Below are positions 16,272-28,603 of a DNA stretch of 64,000 nucleotides, one piece after another. Position 1 is the stretch's first letter. Every line of letters starts with the position of its first letter. This DNA comes from Synaphobranchus kaupii. Lineage: Eukaryota; Chordata; Actinopteri; Anguilliformes; Synaphobranchidae. The DNA is taken from positions 23,303,869-23,367,868 of the forward strand of contig CM056376.1 in the NCBI GenBank assembly GCA_029718625.1. Direction: 5' to 3'. Under the pieces are notes generated by a model. It worked only from the letters and a program-made list of their open reading frames with translations, did not search any database and had not been told where the DNA came from. Both the position numbers and the translations under genes were made by a program.

Positions 16272-19200
16272 CCAATGGAAGCACCTCATAGTGGAACATT
16301 ATAGTCGGTAGCAGGAAGAGTGACTGAAACGACTGAGCAGCTCTCTCTGGAGCGGAGCTGCTGCCTGCAACGATCCGCTAAGAGCTTTATTTTTTTTCTG
16401 TATTCTCTGTATGCACTTGCCTGCACCTGTCTTGCCCGGTAGCTAACCTCGTCTTCCGTGACAACGCTCTAATACCTGGTGTAGCCTACCCAGTAATTTA
16501 ATCTACGCGTGATAAGGTTTTTAGTTGCGAAGTTCTCGTGACCAAGGCGAAAGTCGATAATGTAGCCGTGGGTTAGGGACACACGTCCTGCTTGCGAGCG
16601 AAGTGCACGAACAGTAGGCTAATAACCATGAAATTGTCTTTGCACTTCGTCTTCATCGTAGCGCACAAAACAGGATCAACATTTTTCCACCGTAAAGAAG
16701 CAACGCAAAACTAATCATTAAAACAAGAAGCGAACTTTTAATCTTTTTTAAATTTTTTACAATAGCCTAAATGATGGGCTACTCCTCACGACGAAATCGA
16801 ATAGGCTACATTGTGAGATTGAGAATAAGATATTTTATTATATTTAGTGCTGCATATCAGGACAAGCTGCAAATAAAGCTGTGTTCTCAGAGCTATATAC
16901 ATATTAGAATAATAGCAAATTAGAAAGTGTTGCAAATGCCTTCTTTTAGTTTGAATGATTAATTGCCATTACCCATAAGTCGTGTGCTACATGTGCAAAA
17001 CGTGACGCTGAATGGAAACATGGATATATAAACGATGGGACATAATTATTTTTATTTTGGTGGTATGTAATCAAAGTCGTCAATCATGCTTAAACCATTG
17101 CTACACTTGTACAAAATGAAAAATGAAATGTACTTTCTTGTAGGCTGGTTCTCAGAGAATATGCCATATTTGTTAATGCCATTATGCACCATTTTCCCAT
17201 AAAGGAGGTAGACTTTCTAAAAACATAATCGAAAGGTACACCATGTGTCACCCATACGTGTGAAGTAACAGCAAAATGTGTTTATTCTTAAATTGTGTTT
17301 TGCACGCCAGTTATTTTAAGGGCTATATTTTCATGAAGTTTGTGTGTTTTCATATAGGCCTATATTGCATATGTATTGGCAGTATATTTATAGATGGTTA
17401 CACAAGGATACGTGTTTTTAACCTTAATAATCGGTGCCTTACGGGGTATCCACTCAGCAATAGGCCTTGCACGTGCTTAGGCTCGACAACTCATGTGCTA
17501 TTTAATGCGATTGAACAGCATTCATTTGACGACTGGTTCGGAGTGCATAGAAAATATAAATAAATAAATGTATTTATTAATAAGAAATCATTGTGTGCAG
17601 TCTGGTCTTGGCTGTCAATGAGGACCTGGCAGCTCCTGTGGGAATATGTCACAGCTGTTTGATGCCTTGGCAGACAGAGCAGAAATAGCACTTTTACTTG
17701 CACTACTGCTACTTCTACGACGACCACAAAGACCACCACTAGCCGACTACTATACCCGCTACCACAATTATTACTGCTAACACTACTGGGAAACGTGCCT
17801 GTGCTGTTTGAATAGTAGATTGTTTATGTCCATTTAGACCACACATTCCTACAGATGTCACAGTGATCAACCAATGTTTTCAGGGGCGGAGCTCCAATCT
17901 GCTTTCTCCACATTTGTTAATTCCACTCCGCACTTTCAGTCACAAAGAGGGCACGCGCACAATGTCCTGTACACAATGCAGGTAAAAGAATTGTCTAAAT
18001 CTAAGGGCCTGCCAAATGACAGAGAAGATCAAATCTGAAGCAAAAATTTTTTTTTACAGGAGCAAATAAAGTTTCCTGAGAATAATAATAATAATCAAGA
18101 GCTATTTATCAAACTTCCAGAAATCAAGGGAATTAAAATAAACACTTGGTGCAATATCAGGATCAAGGTGAATACGTATTTTTTATACATGAAAATACTC
18201 TTGTGTGTAGAAGGCAAATATTAAAATAGCATGTATTATAGGTAGCTACATATTGTATGGGTACATTTTATTCGCGACGCATAAAAACACAAACTGGCTA
18301 CCACCCACAGATGAAACTGTCTTCACCTGGGCGTGGAAATATTCACGGCCAGAGAGGTCACCTCTTTCGAATCATTCATAATTACATACAATATAGTTTC
18401 CTGATGGCATTCTGATTGGCCCCATTCCCTTCCCAAACTCTGAAACATTTCAATATGAGTTCATAATCCCTTGGCCCAGTGACAGTGTATTACAGTAGAG
18501 AATGGGAAAAACAGTCCACGCTATTCAATAGGTCCCCCTGATGGCGAACTATTAACCCGCATGATTGTCAGCAATGTTTACAAGAAAAACGATTTCAAAA
18601 CGTCCATCCATTGAATAAATACACTTTAATGCAGTTGGAGCAACAGTAGTGGAGTACAAAGACCGTAATTGCTAAACTTAATCGCTTGTAAATATTGCAA
18701 GCCCTCCGCAGACTTTGGCTCAGGCACGAGCTGAACACCGAACTCACCACTGAAGTGGAAACTCCAAATAAGGCATTGATCCGGCGCCGCCCCTTGCTGT
18801 CTGTATTTGGTTAGCAAAGTTCCGGTTAAGCAAACTGCAAAGTGGAAAAGAGATCGGAACCCACAGCCATTAAAGGAACCGCAGAGGGCGAGACGTCATG
18901 GATCCTATTTCACCAATTTAGAAACCAGAGTGAGAAAATATCTTATCTGTTTCTTTTGAAAATAATACACTCGCAAGGGAAGAGACGTCCTTTGTTTGTA
19001 GTTATTGACTGTGTTGCTTAACTTGACCTTTTATAGCACAAGGGGAAATCCACCAAAGCTTGAGTCTCGGATGGTTAGTCAAAAAATATTCGCAACGATA
19101 ATAATAATAATAATGGATAAGTTGTCCATCTCTAGGGGAACAGTTATAACGTAAACGGAGGAGAACCAAAGTATTTAGTTTACGAAGTAATCCTGTTGGG

Positions 19201-20590
19201 AGGAATACAGAATTAATACGGGAATTAGTCTCAAACCCACAGTGCCAAGACAAGGGGAAAAGGGAATTTTGCTGGCACATATCCGAGTGGTGCGTGGGTC
19301 AAAATGTAAGATATCTTTAGAGGAAGACAGACCAATCATATCGTCTTCCCTCAACAACACAGCGTTAATCACAGACTTAAAATCATTTACTAAAACCAGA
19401 CGCTAAGCTACAGACCACTTTACCGCATTTATTTATTTATTTATTTATTTGTGTGGACTATGAGAAAAGTGCTGTACAGAGGGGGGGATATTAGGCTATC
19501 TCAGTCATTATCAATGTGCAGCCCCCAAAATGTATATTTCAAGGCCAAATGTATATTTGAGCGCTGTATAGAATAAAAGCAGATTACCCCATTAATGATG
19601 AACCCACTAATGACGAGAATAAGTTAACACAGCCTGTCCCACCTGTTCCTGAACAGCCACAGGAAGTGGATGCTGCAGAGCAAAGTGATTATATCACCCT
19701 GTTGACACTATTTCCTCTGTCAGTCCGGTTTTCAGTCACGGCCACGGTCTTGAATATAGCCTGGCACTGTTCAGTTCAAATATTGCAGAATCTTTCATAT
19801 AAACTTTAAAAAGAAATCCTGAACTTGTGGGAATGCCATCCATGCCACTTCCCATAACTGTCAAAGCATGTATTAACTTTATGTGTCACTTTAAAGATGC
19901 ACGGGAGGTTGTCACCCCCCCCCCCCCAAACTTGATGGCTTGTTCAGCCACATATGATAGGCCCAGTAGTGTGTTAACATTAATATTTCCCTGACAGACA
20001 CGAGTTCTTTCAGAATTCACTGTGTGGGAGACAGTGTGACTCATACTGGGTGTTTTAGGGCTTTGAGAAGAGCTATCAGGGTCTCCTGAGGCTTATGTCA
20101 CAATGCAAACTGGTGGCACAGACTGCAGGTGAGCCAGAGGGTAAAGAGGGTTACACACAGGGATTCCACTAAGACTCAACACAGAGGCCAGGTGACAGTT
20201 AACCAGAGCGTGTGGTGCAGTGACTGTAAGCCTTTTTTCTTAAGAGGAACATGGCAAGTCTTTTTCATTAACAAAATCCATATGTTTCCCTGTCATCAAA
20301 GTTGCGTTCTTTCAACGTTTATTCTTACTGGAGTTTATGGGTAGATAAAAAATATATGTAGTGAAATTGTGGTTTAACGGTTATTATTTAATACCAACAT
20401 TTCCCAGTTAAAAATTATAGGAAGATTCTAAAACAATGTAGTGGACATCATCACCCTGAAGTCTAAGCGCAGTTCCACAAAATTATGAAATGTATAAAAC
20501 TATGAAATATAAGCTTCTTGTAGCCTGTGGATAGATCGTCATGAATATTCCAAATAAAAGATACTTAATTAGATTGGAACATTTTTGATT
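16272..20590. other. egr3 upstream intergenic region
   Basis: No coding exon was found. The first few hundred bases beyond the promoter may hold further egr3 control sites. The stretch 18330-18500 is non-repetitive, with several homeobox and CCAAT-like words. Simple repeats include TTTA at 19427-19450 and a C run at 19915-19927. Confidence 0.5.
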
Positions 20591-20592
20591 TA

Positions 20593-21351
20593 CAAACCCC
20601 AAGTCCAAAAAGGTTGGGACAGTATGTAAAATGCACATAAAAGCAGAAAGCAGTGATTTGTAAATTCTCTTTTACATATATTTAATTGAAAAAAGTACAA
20701 AGAAAAGATATTAATGTTTTACCTTATCAACCTTATTGATTTTTGTAAATATATGCTAATTCCAAATTTGATGCCTGCAACACGCTCCAAAAAAGTTGGG
20801 ACAGGGGCAAAAAAAAGACTGGGAAGTTCAAAAAACACCTGTTTGGAACATTCCACAGGTAAACAGGTGATGCTATCATGACTGGGTATAAAAGGATATC
20901 AAAAGACTCTTGATATAGTATTTTCAGGTACTCTTACAAGCGATACTATAACCTCTCTGCATTTGAATGGATCTCTATGGAATTGGGGGGTGAGACTAGA
21001 TTAAGCTGTAAATTACACGAGAATAGTATGGAACCCATGGTTGGCTAAATGGCTGTAAGTCATCAAGGGTCTGAGGTATCAAACGAGCCTCAAACCATCA
21101 TTCTGCTGCCAGATATGCAGTAGATATGGATGGATCACTTGAAGGGCTGTTTCTCCTGACTTGTTTTTCCATAGAGTTCAATAGGTATAGTGTATATTTA
21201 CAAAAATCAATAAAGTTGATAAGGTAAAACATTAGCTATCTTTTCTTTGTACTGTTTTCAATTAAATATATGTAGAGAATTTACAGTTCACGGCTTTCTG
21301 CTTTTATGTGCATTTTACATACTGTCCCAACTTTTTTGGAATTGGGGTTTG
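20593..21351. mobile_element. Non-autonomous Tc1/mariner-type element, caaacccca-family ends (cassette copy B)
   Basis: The element starts caaaccccaagtccaaaa and ends ttttggaattggggtttg, with TA on both sides (20591-20592, 21352-21353). Inverted arms of about 170 bp are readable (20593-20765 and 21181-21351). The left side continues into family-typical internal sequence with a TATAAAAG-like word near 20887. The middle (20899-21178) is the shared cassette: it contains caaaagactcttgatat at 20900-20916 and atggatggatcactt near 21126. No transposase frame is present. Confidence 0.85.
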
Positions 21352-21353
21352 TA

Positions 21354-24300
21354 GAATGATCAATCAATTTTAAATCCATTACTGCCACACATGACAAAGA
21401 AGTACAAGCAAACTGCACATTCAAAACAGTCCCTAATTACAATTAAAATAAGGATATTTTGGTAATTTAACATGAGTGACATACTAAAGAGAAGATTGGG
21501 GTGATTGAATGAATTTAATTATTCTGCCAATATGTAGATAGGCCCATACAGCAGCGTAGGCAAAATTACACAGTAGCTATGTGCTCTAAACAGCAACACA
21601 TTTGAAATACTCCATTACATTTTTCTAAATTGGCAGTGTGTGCAGTGCTGTGCACTGCAGTGAATCATACCAATAACCAATAATCCCATTCATCTTTTAC
21701 ATATGTCTCAGAATATTAGCCTTTAAGGTCTTTTTAATAATATTCTGTAGAAATACCTCTATCAATATTGTTTTTAGTACAGCAACACCTCTTCATTGAT
21801 GTAAAATAGCCTGCAGTTTGAACAATAAAGTCGACAGTATTTACGAGAGGCGTGGGAATCCAATCATGGCGGGGTTCCATTAGTCTTGTTGGACCAAATC
21901 ACAATCGGCCCCCAGAGTGCACAGAGCGATTAGCTGGTGCCATTCCTCACATCATGGCAATGAAATTTAAAGAGTATCATAATTTCTAACTTTTTACAGC
22001 GCGCATAAGATAATTCCTCTATAATGCTCTTTCTGATAGGGACACTTGTAGTTGCCAATACTGTATGAGAGCAGACACATTTGATGTAATGAAGATATTT
22101 GTGTGAGTATTATGTCTATATTGATATGACTACATGTCTATTTTCAGAGGAAGTGCATAGCAAAAGGGCATACTCATTCCAGGAAGTGGTCAACACAAGT
22201 GGAAGGTGACATTTTACTCTCTCCTTCCTGTTCAAATGTGGAACAGAGGGGGGAATCCCTTTGTACCTGGAAAATATGGGAAACATGAATGCACTTTCTC
22301 CTCCAGGGAATCCCTCTTATGTAGCTGGGTGGGGGTGGAGTATTTATAAAGGTTACACATTATTTGCACCTGATATGCACTGTACTTCCCCTGGATCTTA
22401 TCTTGGGATTACAATCAGCCCGTCAGTCTGCTATGCCACTAACCATCCTGGTGAAGCTGAGGCAGGGGGTTGGAGACTCTGAAGGTGGGTGGATAGGTCG
22501 TCTAAGGGTAGATAAGGTTCGGCCCGGGCAGGGCCACAGGGAACCCTTTCATGCCTTGCCCGGTACATCACCTGGCCTGGAGCCGGCCTGCACATTTACA
22601 AGCAGGGATTCCGTGGAAGCAGCGGCTTGTCCTAGATGGCTATCAGGATCATTTTAATAGAGTGTGGAAAAAAAATACAAGGCCACTATGGGTATCTAAT
22701 CAAATCAGCTGTGTTTTTTCCATCTGCTCAGAGGCCAATTCAAATGGCAGTTCCTCGTTGTTATTGTATCCGAAGGCAATGTACATTACTAATTCCTTAC
22801 CGGAAGGGTTATTACAAGATTATACACATAAATTATGAAACGATAATGAAATGATGGCCACTGTACTCCAGTCATCATGAGGGCATTTGATATTAAAGGA
22901 CATATGAGTTCTCTCCGCATTAGTTTCATAAGACTGAAGAGTTGATACTATAGTAAAAATAATTATTTGCACAATTGAGTATCATAACACAAATGTAGGA
23001 ATCAATGTTAAAATCAAAGAGCCGAGGCCTTGTAAAATACCTGTCAAAACTGTTCCTGAAGGGACACACATGACACAAAGGTGTCTTTTCTAATCTCAGT
23101 ATCCCTCTTTTTCCAGAGTCAATTTGGGCACCTGTGATGCCGTGTTGAAAAACAATGATTCACTGTTTACAGCTTTAAAAATGGCAGACAGGGTACAATT
23201 TATGCTTTGTATGTGCCAATACCATGGGATGTTAAATGGCAAAGGATGGCAAAATGGTTAAAGGACAAAAGCCTATTCTTATCATGCCAGCCCATCTCTG
23301 TAAAGTGGGACTGTAGACGTGAAGGCTGTCAGGGAAACTCCATAATATCAGTGGCTGGTGTAAGACTGTGGGCCGGCCCAATCGGCTTCTCCACCCGCTC
23401 TCTCCACTTACTTCCCCACCCCTTCCATCTGTCGCACCAAGACAATTCCTACCCTGTACTGCTAGAAAAACAGATTATGTTTTTTTTTCGCCGAGCATTG
23501 TATGTGTCTGCAAACGTGGTTTCTATTTCTGATTGGCTGCACGTGAGGACCACCTTGGACTCACAGACCCTGAAATTGTGCGACGAGACAGAAGCCACCT
23601 CTTTCGCTGGTCACGTTTCCTCACAGAGCTGCAGGGTATCAAGCGCGTTCTGAATTTGAATTTAAACAGGTAAAAGGTGGACAGGAGACCTCACAAATCA
23701 CGTATATTTAATTCAGGCAATGAAGGTGGCACTTCCTGTTTCAGTCTATTCTTATTGCGACATCTAAATGAGCTGTTTAAATAATATACCGTATCATTCA
23801 AGATGCTAATTTCATATTAAAGGAGGGAAAAAAAAAAAAAAAAAAAACTTACCAATAATCCTTTGCGTAAATTAAATCACAAAATACCGTTAGGCAGTTG
23901 AAGAAATTATGCTGCTTCATTTTAATTACATTTAGACTGAATAAATTAAAGAGTTATTAAATACTGTTCTTGTATCATCAAGGGATATAGATACCGGCTT
24001 TAAAAAAATGCACTGCACAATACATCTGTCTTCTGAACCACGACTGTCGCGCATCCTTTCTCAAGATTTGACATTGAATTATGAAAGCTTTTCAATGCCA
24101 CAGAGGGTTAAGCATTTCTCTTTTCCCCTGCCGACAAACGGCTTGTAAAATCAAAGTGAATTAATGTCTCCTGCTGTACCCAATGAGATTAACCAACCAA
24201 GCAGTCATTTTGGTGTGTCTGAGGTGGCTACGGCCTAGCTCGGCTAGTACACTGCAGAGTGGAAAGAGCCAATGTCTGTTTACGGTTTACAAATATTTCA

Positions 24301-24705
24301 GAGGACACACATGCTTACCAATGCTCTCCTGAACTGACAAACGATGCTGTGGAGAAGGAAAAGGCATACAAATATGACAAATGTGGATAAACAGTTTATA
24401 AACCAAACTCGGGTAAGATCTCTGTGCATTCACTTAAGCATGGATTAACTCTTAAATAAACTACTCAAGTTCCTGAAACAAATATTCAAAGGCTTACTCA
24501 TCAATGATTAAAAAAATGTATTCTGCAGTGGCTGCTATCATCAATGGCCTAAGAACAGACATGAAACTGTATCATGACTATTCTGGAACACATATGATTT
24601 ATTAGATATCATTTATATGTAGTATATACTGTATGATACATTAGGCAGTGTATTCTACATGTACATGTATTGCCTGTATTCTAAATCTGGGCAGTCAGGA
24701 AAATA
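21354..24705. other. Intergenic region between egr3 and pebp4, left part
   Basis: No coding exon was recognised. The open frames at 22261-22850 and 23207-23653 lack family similarity and convincing splice context. A non-repetitive, less AT-rich block at 21830-22000 looks like candidate conserved non-coding DNA. A poly-A tract lies at 23828-23847. Confidence 0.5.
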
Positions 24706-24941
24706 CAGTGCACTCCAAAAGTGTTTGGACAGTGACACATTTTTGGTTGTTTTGGTTCTGTACTCCAGCACGTTGAAATGGAGTAGTCCCCCCATGGATA
24801 TATAAACCCTCAAATGAAAGCTGAAACTCTGAAAGTCTTTTACCTCATAGTCAATGTTCAATTTCAAATCCAATGTGCTGAAGTACAGAGCCAAAACAAC
24901 AAAAAAATGTGTGACTGTCCAAACACTTTTGGAGTGCACTG
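24706..24941. mobile_element. Tc1/mariner-type MITE, 236 bp
   Basis: It begins cagtgcactccaaaagtg and ends in the inverse of the same sequence, with TA on both sides. The inverted arms extend well inward (about 24706-24770 against 24880-24941). Its right end shares sequence with 2000-2158, so both belong to one family. It has no coding capacity. Confidence 0.9.
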
Positions 24942-26277
24942 TATATGACGATGACAGACGTAAAGATGAGACAATGAAAGGGGTGGTAGAGATATCTGGT
25001 GCATTTCTGGTGCCATTATTATAAGGCACAATTCTATGACTGCTGCTCTTTGGCCTTGATTTTGGAATCACATTTTTTGTTAGCACTGAAAGGTGAGCAA
25101 CAGAACAGCAGCATGACAAGTAAAGCCGAGCTTTGCCTCTCCTTTTCTCTGCATCCCCTCCTATAGCCACACCATCCCATTGCTGGCTGACCCACACACT
25201 GTCCATTATACAGGATACACCTCAACCCCCACCGAATGCAAAGTCACCCACTCAGATTCTACTGAGTCTACGAGCACCACTGTACTAGATTAGTCATCCC
25301 AGAGTGGTACCTCTACTCTTGGGTCATTAATAATATTCTAACTCATAATGGTAGTTAAATATAGTTTTAAAATATGAAGCAGGAAAATTATTCACTAATA
25401 AATGGCCTGTTGAAGCATCCAATACAGTACATGTATCACCATCATGATTAGCATCTATTAGCAGCAGACTTTGTAAACATTCAGTGTTACCTGACAGTTA
25501 ACTAATAAAAAATGTAAAGAGCGGACCTCCTTTCATAATTTTTAATTCAGATTTTTGTCCGCTATTGTTGGACTTGTCTGACTCAGCACGTTCACCGGTG
25601 ATGGTTGGGAAGCACTTAAGAAGCAAGTCACAAATGTACTTGCGATTTGAGAATTTTGGAAGCGTTTTCGTTGTTTTGCTTGTGTGAGGTAAACACTGCT
25701 TAAATCCAAGAAACAAATAAAACGTAAATATCAGCCAATTGATCAGTGATCTCCTGGAGTTCACGGAGAGGGTAGCTAAAGGTTTACCAAGGATGGCTTA
25801 GCCTCCAAAGGAACAAAGAGACCCATTACCTACCGCAGCCTTGCTGTCTGATGAGACACCATAACAAGGTCAATGAAACCACCAACGAGACATTGATCAC
25901 GGGCACATCAAAGTCCGCTGTGCAAATCCACCCTCTTTTCAGACAGCGGTGGTATTGATACAAACTCTTCCTCGAAGGAGAGGCTTCAGGTTAGAAACAT
26001 TAAAGCACCAATATTCCATACAGGGTGGAACTCCGACATCCCTCTCCACGGAGGCCAGTGCAAAGACTGGAACATGTGCAAAGCCGAAAGATTGAACACA
26101 TCTCTTCATCGGGTCCACGCCGCTTTGCAAGGCACTGCCCAGGGTTCAAAATGAGTAAATTTATCCTCTTCAGTTCAAACAAAGGCTGCGACTCATACAC
26201 GTGGTACCACGATGATGCTTAGATTCACATGTTTTTAGGGTGGGCTTGAAAATAGCTACTATCTAGCTACCCAAATA
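24942..26277. other. Intergenic stretch, no gene seen
   Basis: The sequence between two Tc1-type elements shows no exon, RNA gene or repeat that I recognise. Confidence 0.5.
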
Positions 26278-26811
26278 CACTGCCTGGCCAAAAAAAAGGT
26301 CGCACTCTAATATTTCGTTGGACCGCCTTTAGCTTTGATTATGGCGTGCATTCGTCGTGGCATTGTTTCGACAACCTTATGCAACGTCACATTTATTTCC
26401 ATCCAGAGTTGCATTCATTTTTGGCTGAGATCTTGTATTGACGATGGGAGAGTCGAACCACTCCGTAAAGTCTTCTTCAGCACATTCCAGAGACTTTCAA
26501 TGGGGTTAAGGTCAGGACTCTGGTGGCCAATTCATGTGTGAAAATGATTCCTCATGCTCCCTGAACCACTCTTTCACAATTTGAGCCCGATGAATCTTGG
26601 CATTGTCGTGCAATATGCCCATTGATGGGATACCCTGGTCATTCAGTACATTCAGGTACTCAGCTGACTTCATTTTATTGCTGCATAACGTTGTGAGCCT
26701 ACACCTGACCAATTGAAGCAACCCCAGATCATAACACTGCCTCCAGAGGCTTGTACAGTGGGCACTATGCATGACGGGTGCAACGGCGACTTTTTTTTTG
26801 GCCAGGCAGTG
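26278..26811 (-). mobile_element. Internally deleted Tc1-like transposon with transposase remnant
   Basis: Terminal repeats cactgcctggccaaaaaa (left) and ttttggccaggcagtg (right) are flanked by TA. Minus-strand translation gives the C-terminal part of a Tc1 transposase DDE domain, including [19 protein letters not shown] (the second catalytic Asp region) and [10 protein letters not shown]. The usual continuation PDLNPIE, with the last catalytic Glu, is present only in another frame because about two bases are missing at about 26518-26524. The N-terminal DNA-binding part and first catalytic Asp are deleted. The 534 bp copy is non-autonomous and dead, about a third of a full Tc1. Confidence 0.9.
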
Positions 26812-27775
26812 TATTATTTTTGACTGACTAAAGCAAGCAGTGGAAATATTACAGTGGCATTCACAAACAGAACGTTCCCTTCTCAGAAACAAACATCAGT
26901 TAAAAAAAAAAAGTACCATGAACTATCCCCCTCCAATATCACCTCCCCCCGCCCGATACTCTTAAGTGTCTGGCCCAAAAGTAGCACTGAGGAGTATTTT
27001 TGTCCAAGTTCCATTGTGGCTTCCGGCTGTGTTGTGGTCTCGGTTTCAACGCCCACTTCCTCTCTTGGCCCTGACGTATTTCCTCCACTGAATTAGAATC
27101 AACTCTTTCCACACTCAGACCCATGATATCAGGCGCTCTTCCCTCCACTTTCATTAGTGTCTGGAAACCAACACAAAATCCCCCACAGTTCACGTAAAAG
27201 GCGAGAAACAGCATTCTGTTTCACCACAACCTGTTTACTTCAGCAAATAATATTTAGAGGGGATTTTGACAGTCTTGCTTATAAATTAGCCCATGTAATT
27301 ACCAGCCATTTCTGGTAAACCTTTTAAATAATACTGGAATGCAGTAGGCTACATTCTCCATTGATTCCAATCTATCTATGTTTTTAGCAGCTTGACATAT
27401 GTGTTTTCATTGGCTATTGAATTCCATCTGCTGCCCCTGGATGGATAACGTTTAAGCCATTTGAAGTGCCTATAATAGCACCTGCGGATAATGGCACATA
27501 ATGGACAACTGCAATGAGCTTTGAAACAAGAGCAACTGGGGTCCTAATAAAGTTTGCCAATGCAAATTCTGGGTACAAAAGGGCAGCTGCTGGTTGATGG
27601 GAGCTAAATTTCAGAAATAACTAATATTTTAGGTCAGAACTTAAATACGTCAATGGATAAGAACAAAAGGAACAAGTGCAATAAAAACCTCACACCATGA
27701 ACTTAATACCTTGATAAGTAAGCAGAATATATATATTTGGCCTGAAGTACATAAAATAAAAACGAGCTGTAAAGT
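26812..27775. other. Intergenic stretch upstream of pebp4 3' end, no gene seen
   Basis: No exon, RNA gene or recognised mobile element was found here. Confidence 0.5.
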
Positions 27776-28511
27776 TTGATTTATGCTGTTTATTGTGCAT
27801 ATGTGCAAATTTGCAACTTGGGAGCTGAGAGAGTGACACTGCCCTGGCCATAGTAATATCATACTTTAGTAATAGTGATATACACTATAGTGGTATGATA
27901 CACATTCAACTCTAAACACAGGTAACTAACAGCCAAATCAATCATTGTCAATGAGAAATACAGTCAGGGAGGATCAAAGAAATGAAAGGTAAAGTGACGT
28001 CTCAATTCAATATAACAATACATTACGACACTCTACATTAGCTCACAAAGGATTCTTCTTATTATTCCACTGAGGGTAATGCACTGAAGCCATTTTATAT
28101 TCATAACAGCATACTTTCATTAAGCATACCCAAAGCACATAACACCCTCATCTGCACAATAATGACAATGAAGGCACACAGATGCGAGCATTGTTACAGG
28201 CCCAGTGGCATGTCATGGACATGCTAGTTCAACTCAGGAGTTCCAAAACATTTTCTAAACAGCTAGTGTTTGTGAGATAAATTCCAGAAACACAATCCTG
28301 AATCTGAATCTAATTAAGAGATGAGTATGCAATGTAAAATGATACCATAAAGCTCAGAAAAACACAAAGCAGGCGCCTCCTCATTAAGCATCGGCATGGA
28401 ACCGTTTGTCATGCTTATCTGGTGTACAGGTGGCATGCGCCAGCAAACATGTGGCATGGTTGTACACGGCTGACTTTGCGTCAGAGGTCAGAGGTCAGGG
28501 TGGTGTCTTCA
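27776..28511 (-). other. pebp4: pebp4 3' untranslated region (approximate)
   Basis: This lies between the pebp4 stop codon and the AATAAA at 27794-27789 (minus strand). It is AT-rich with no coding frame. The extent is inferred from that signal. Confidence 0.45.
27789..27794 (-). terminator. pebp4: Candidate pebp4 poly(A) signal
   Basis: AATAAA on the minus strand about 720 bases past the stop codon. It is the first perfect match I found downstream of the stop. Confidence 0.4.
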
Positions 28512-28603
28512 CTAGTCCTTGGGATTCTGGGTGAGGAACTGCACGGCGGCCAGCGGAGTCCCCAGGCCAAACCTCTTCATGAAAGCCTCTGTATCCCACT
28601 TTC
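28512..28603 (-). CDS. pebp4: pebp4 last coding exon (C-terminus)
   Basis: After the acceptor cttgtttcag the exon reads GKWDTEAFMKRFGLGTPLAA then VQFLTQNPKD and a TAG stop (28514-28512). Gly is completed by the last base of the preceding exon at 39502. The pattern W-x-x-x-x-F-x-x-R-F-x-L-G-x-P-x-A-x-x-Q-F-x-T-Q-N is the C-terminal helix and strand of PEBP4. PEBP4 is a secreted or lysosomal phosphatidylethanolamine-binding-family protein reported to influence ERK and TNF signalling. The protein stops three residues after TQN (NPKD), whereas human PEBP4 has a longer hydrophilic tail. The exon is only 92 bases and is recognised by phase, acceptor and similarity together. Confidence 0.9.

Noticed and set aside
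22261..23653. Plus-strand frames of 73-148 codons between egr3 and pebp4
   Set aside because: No recognisable domain, overlapping frames, no promoter or convincing splice sites.
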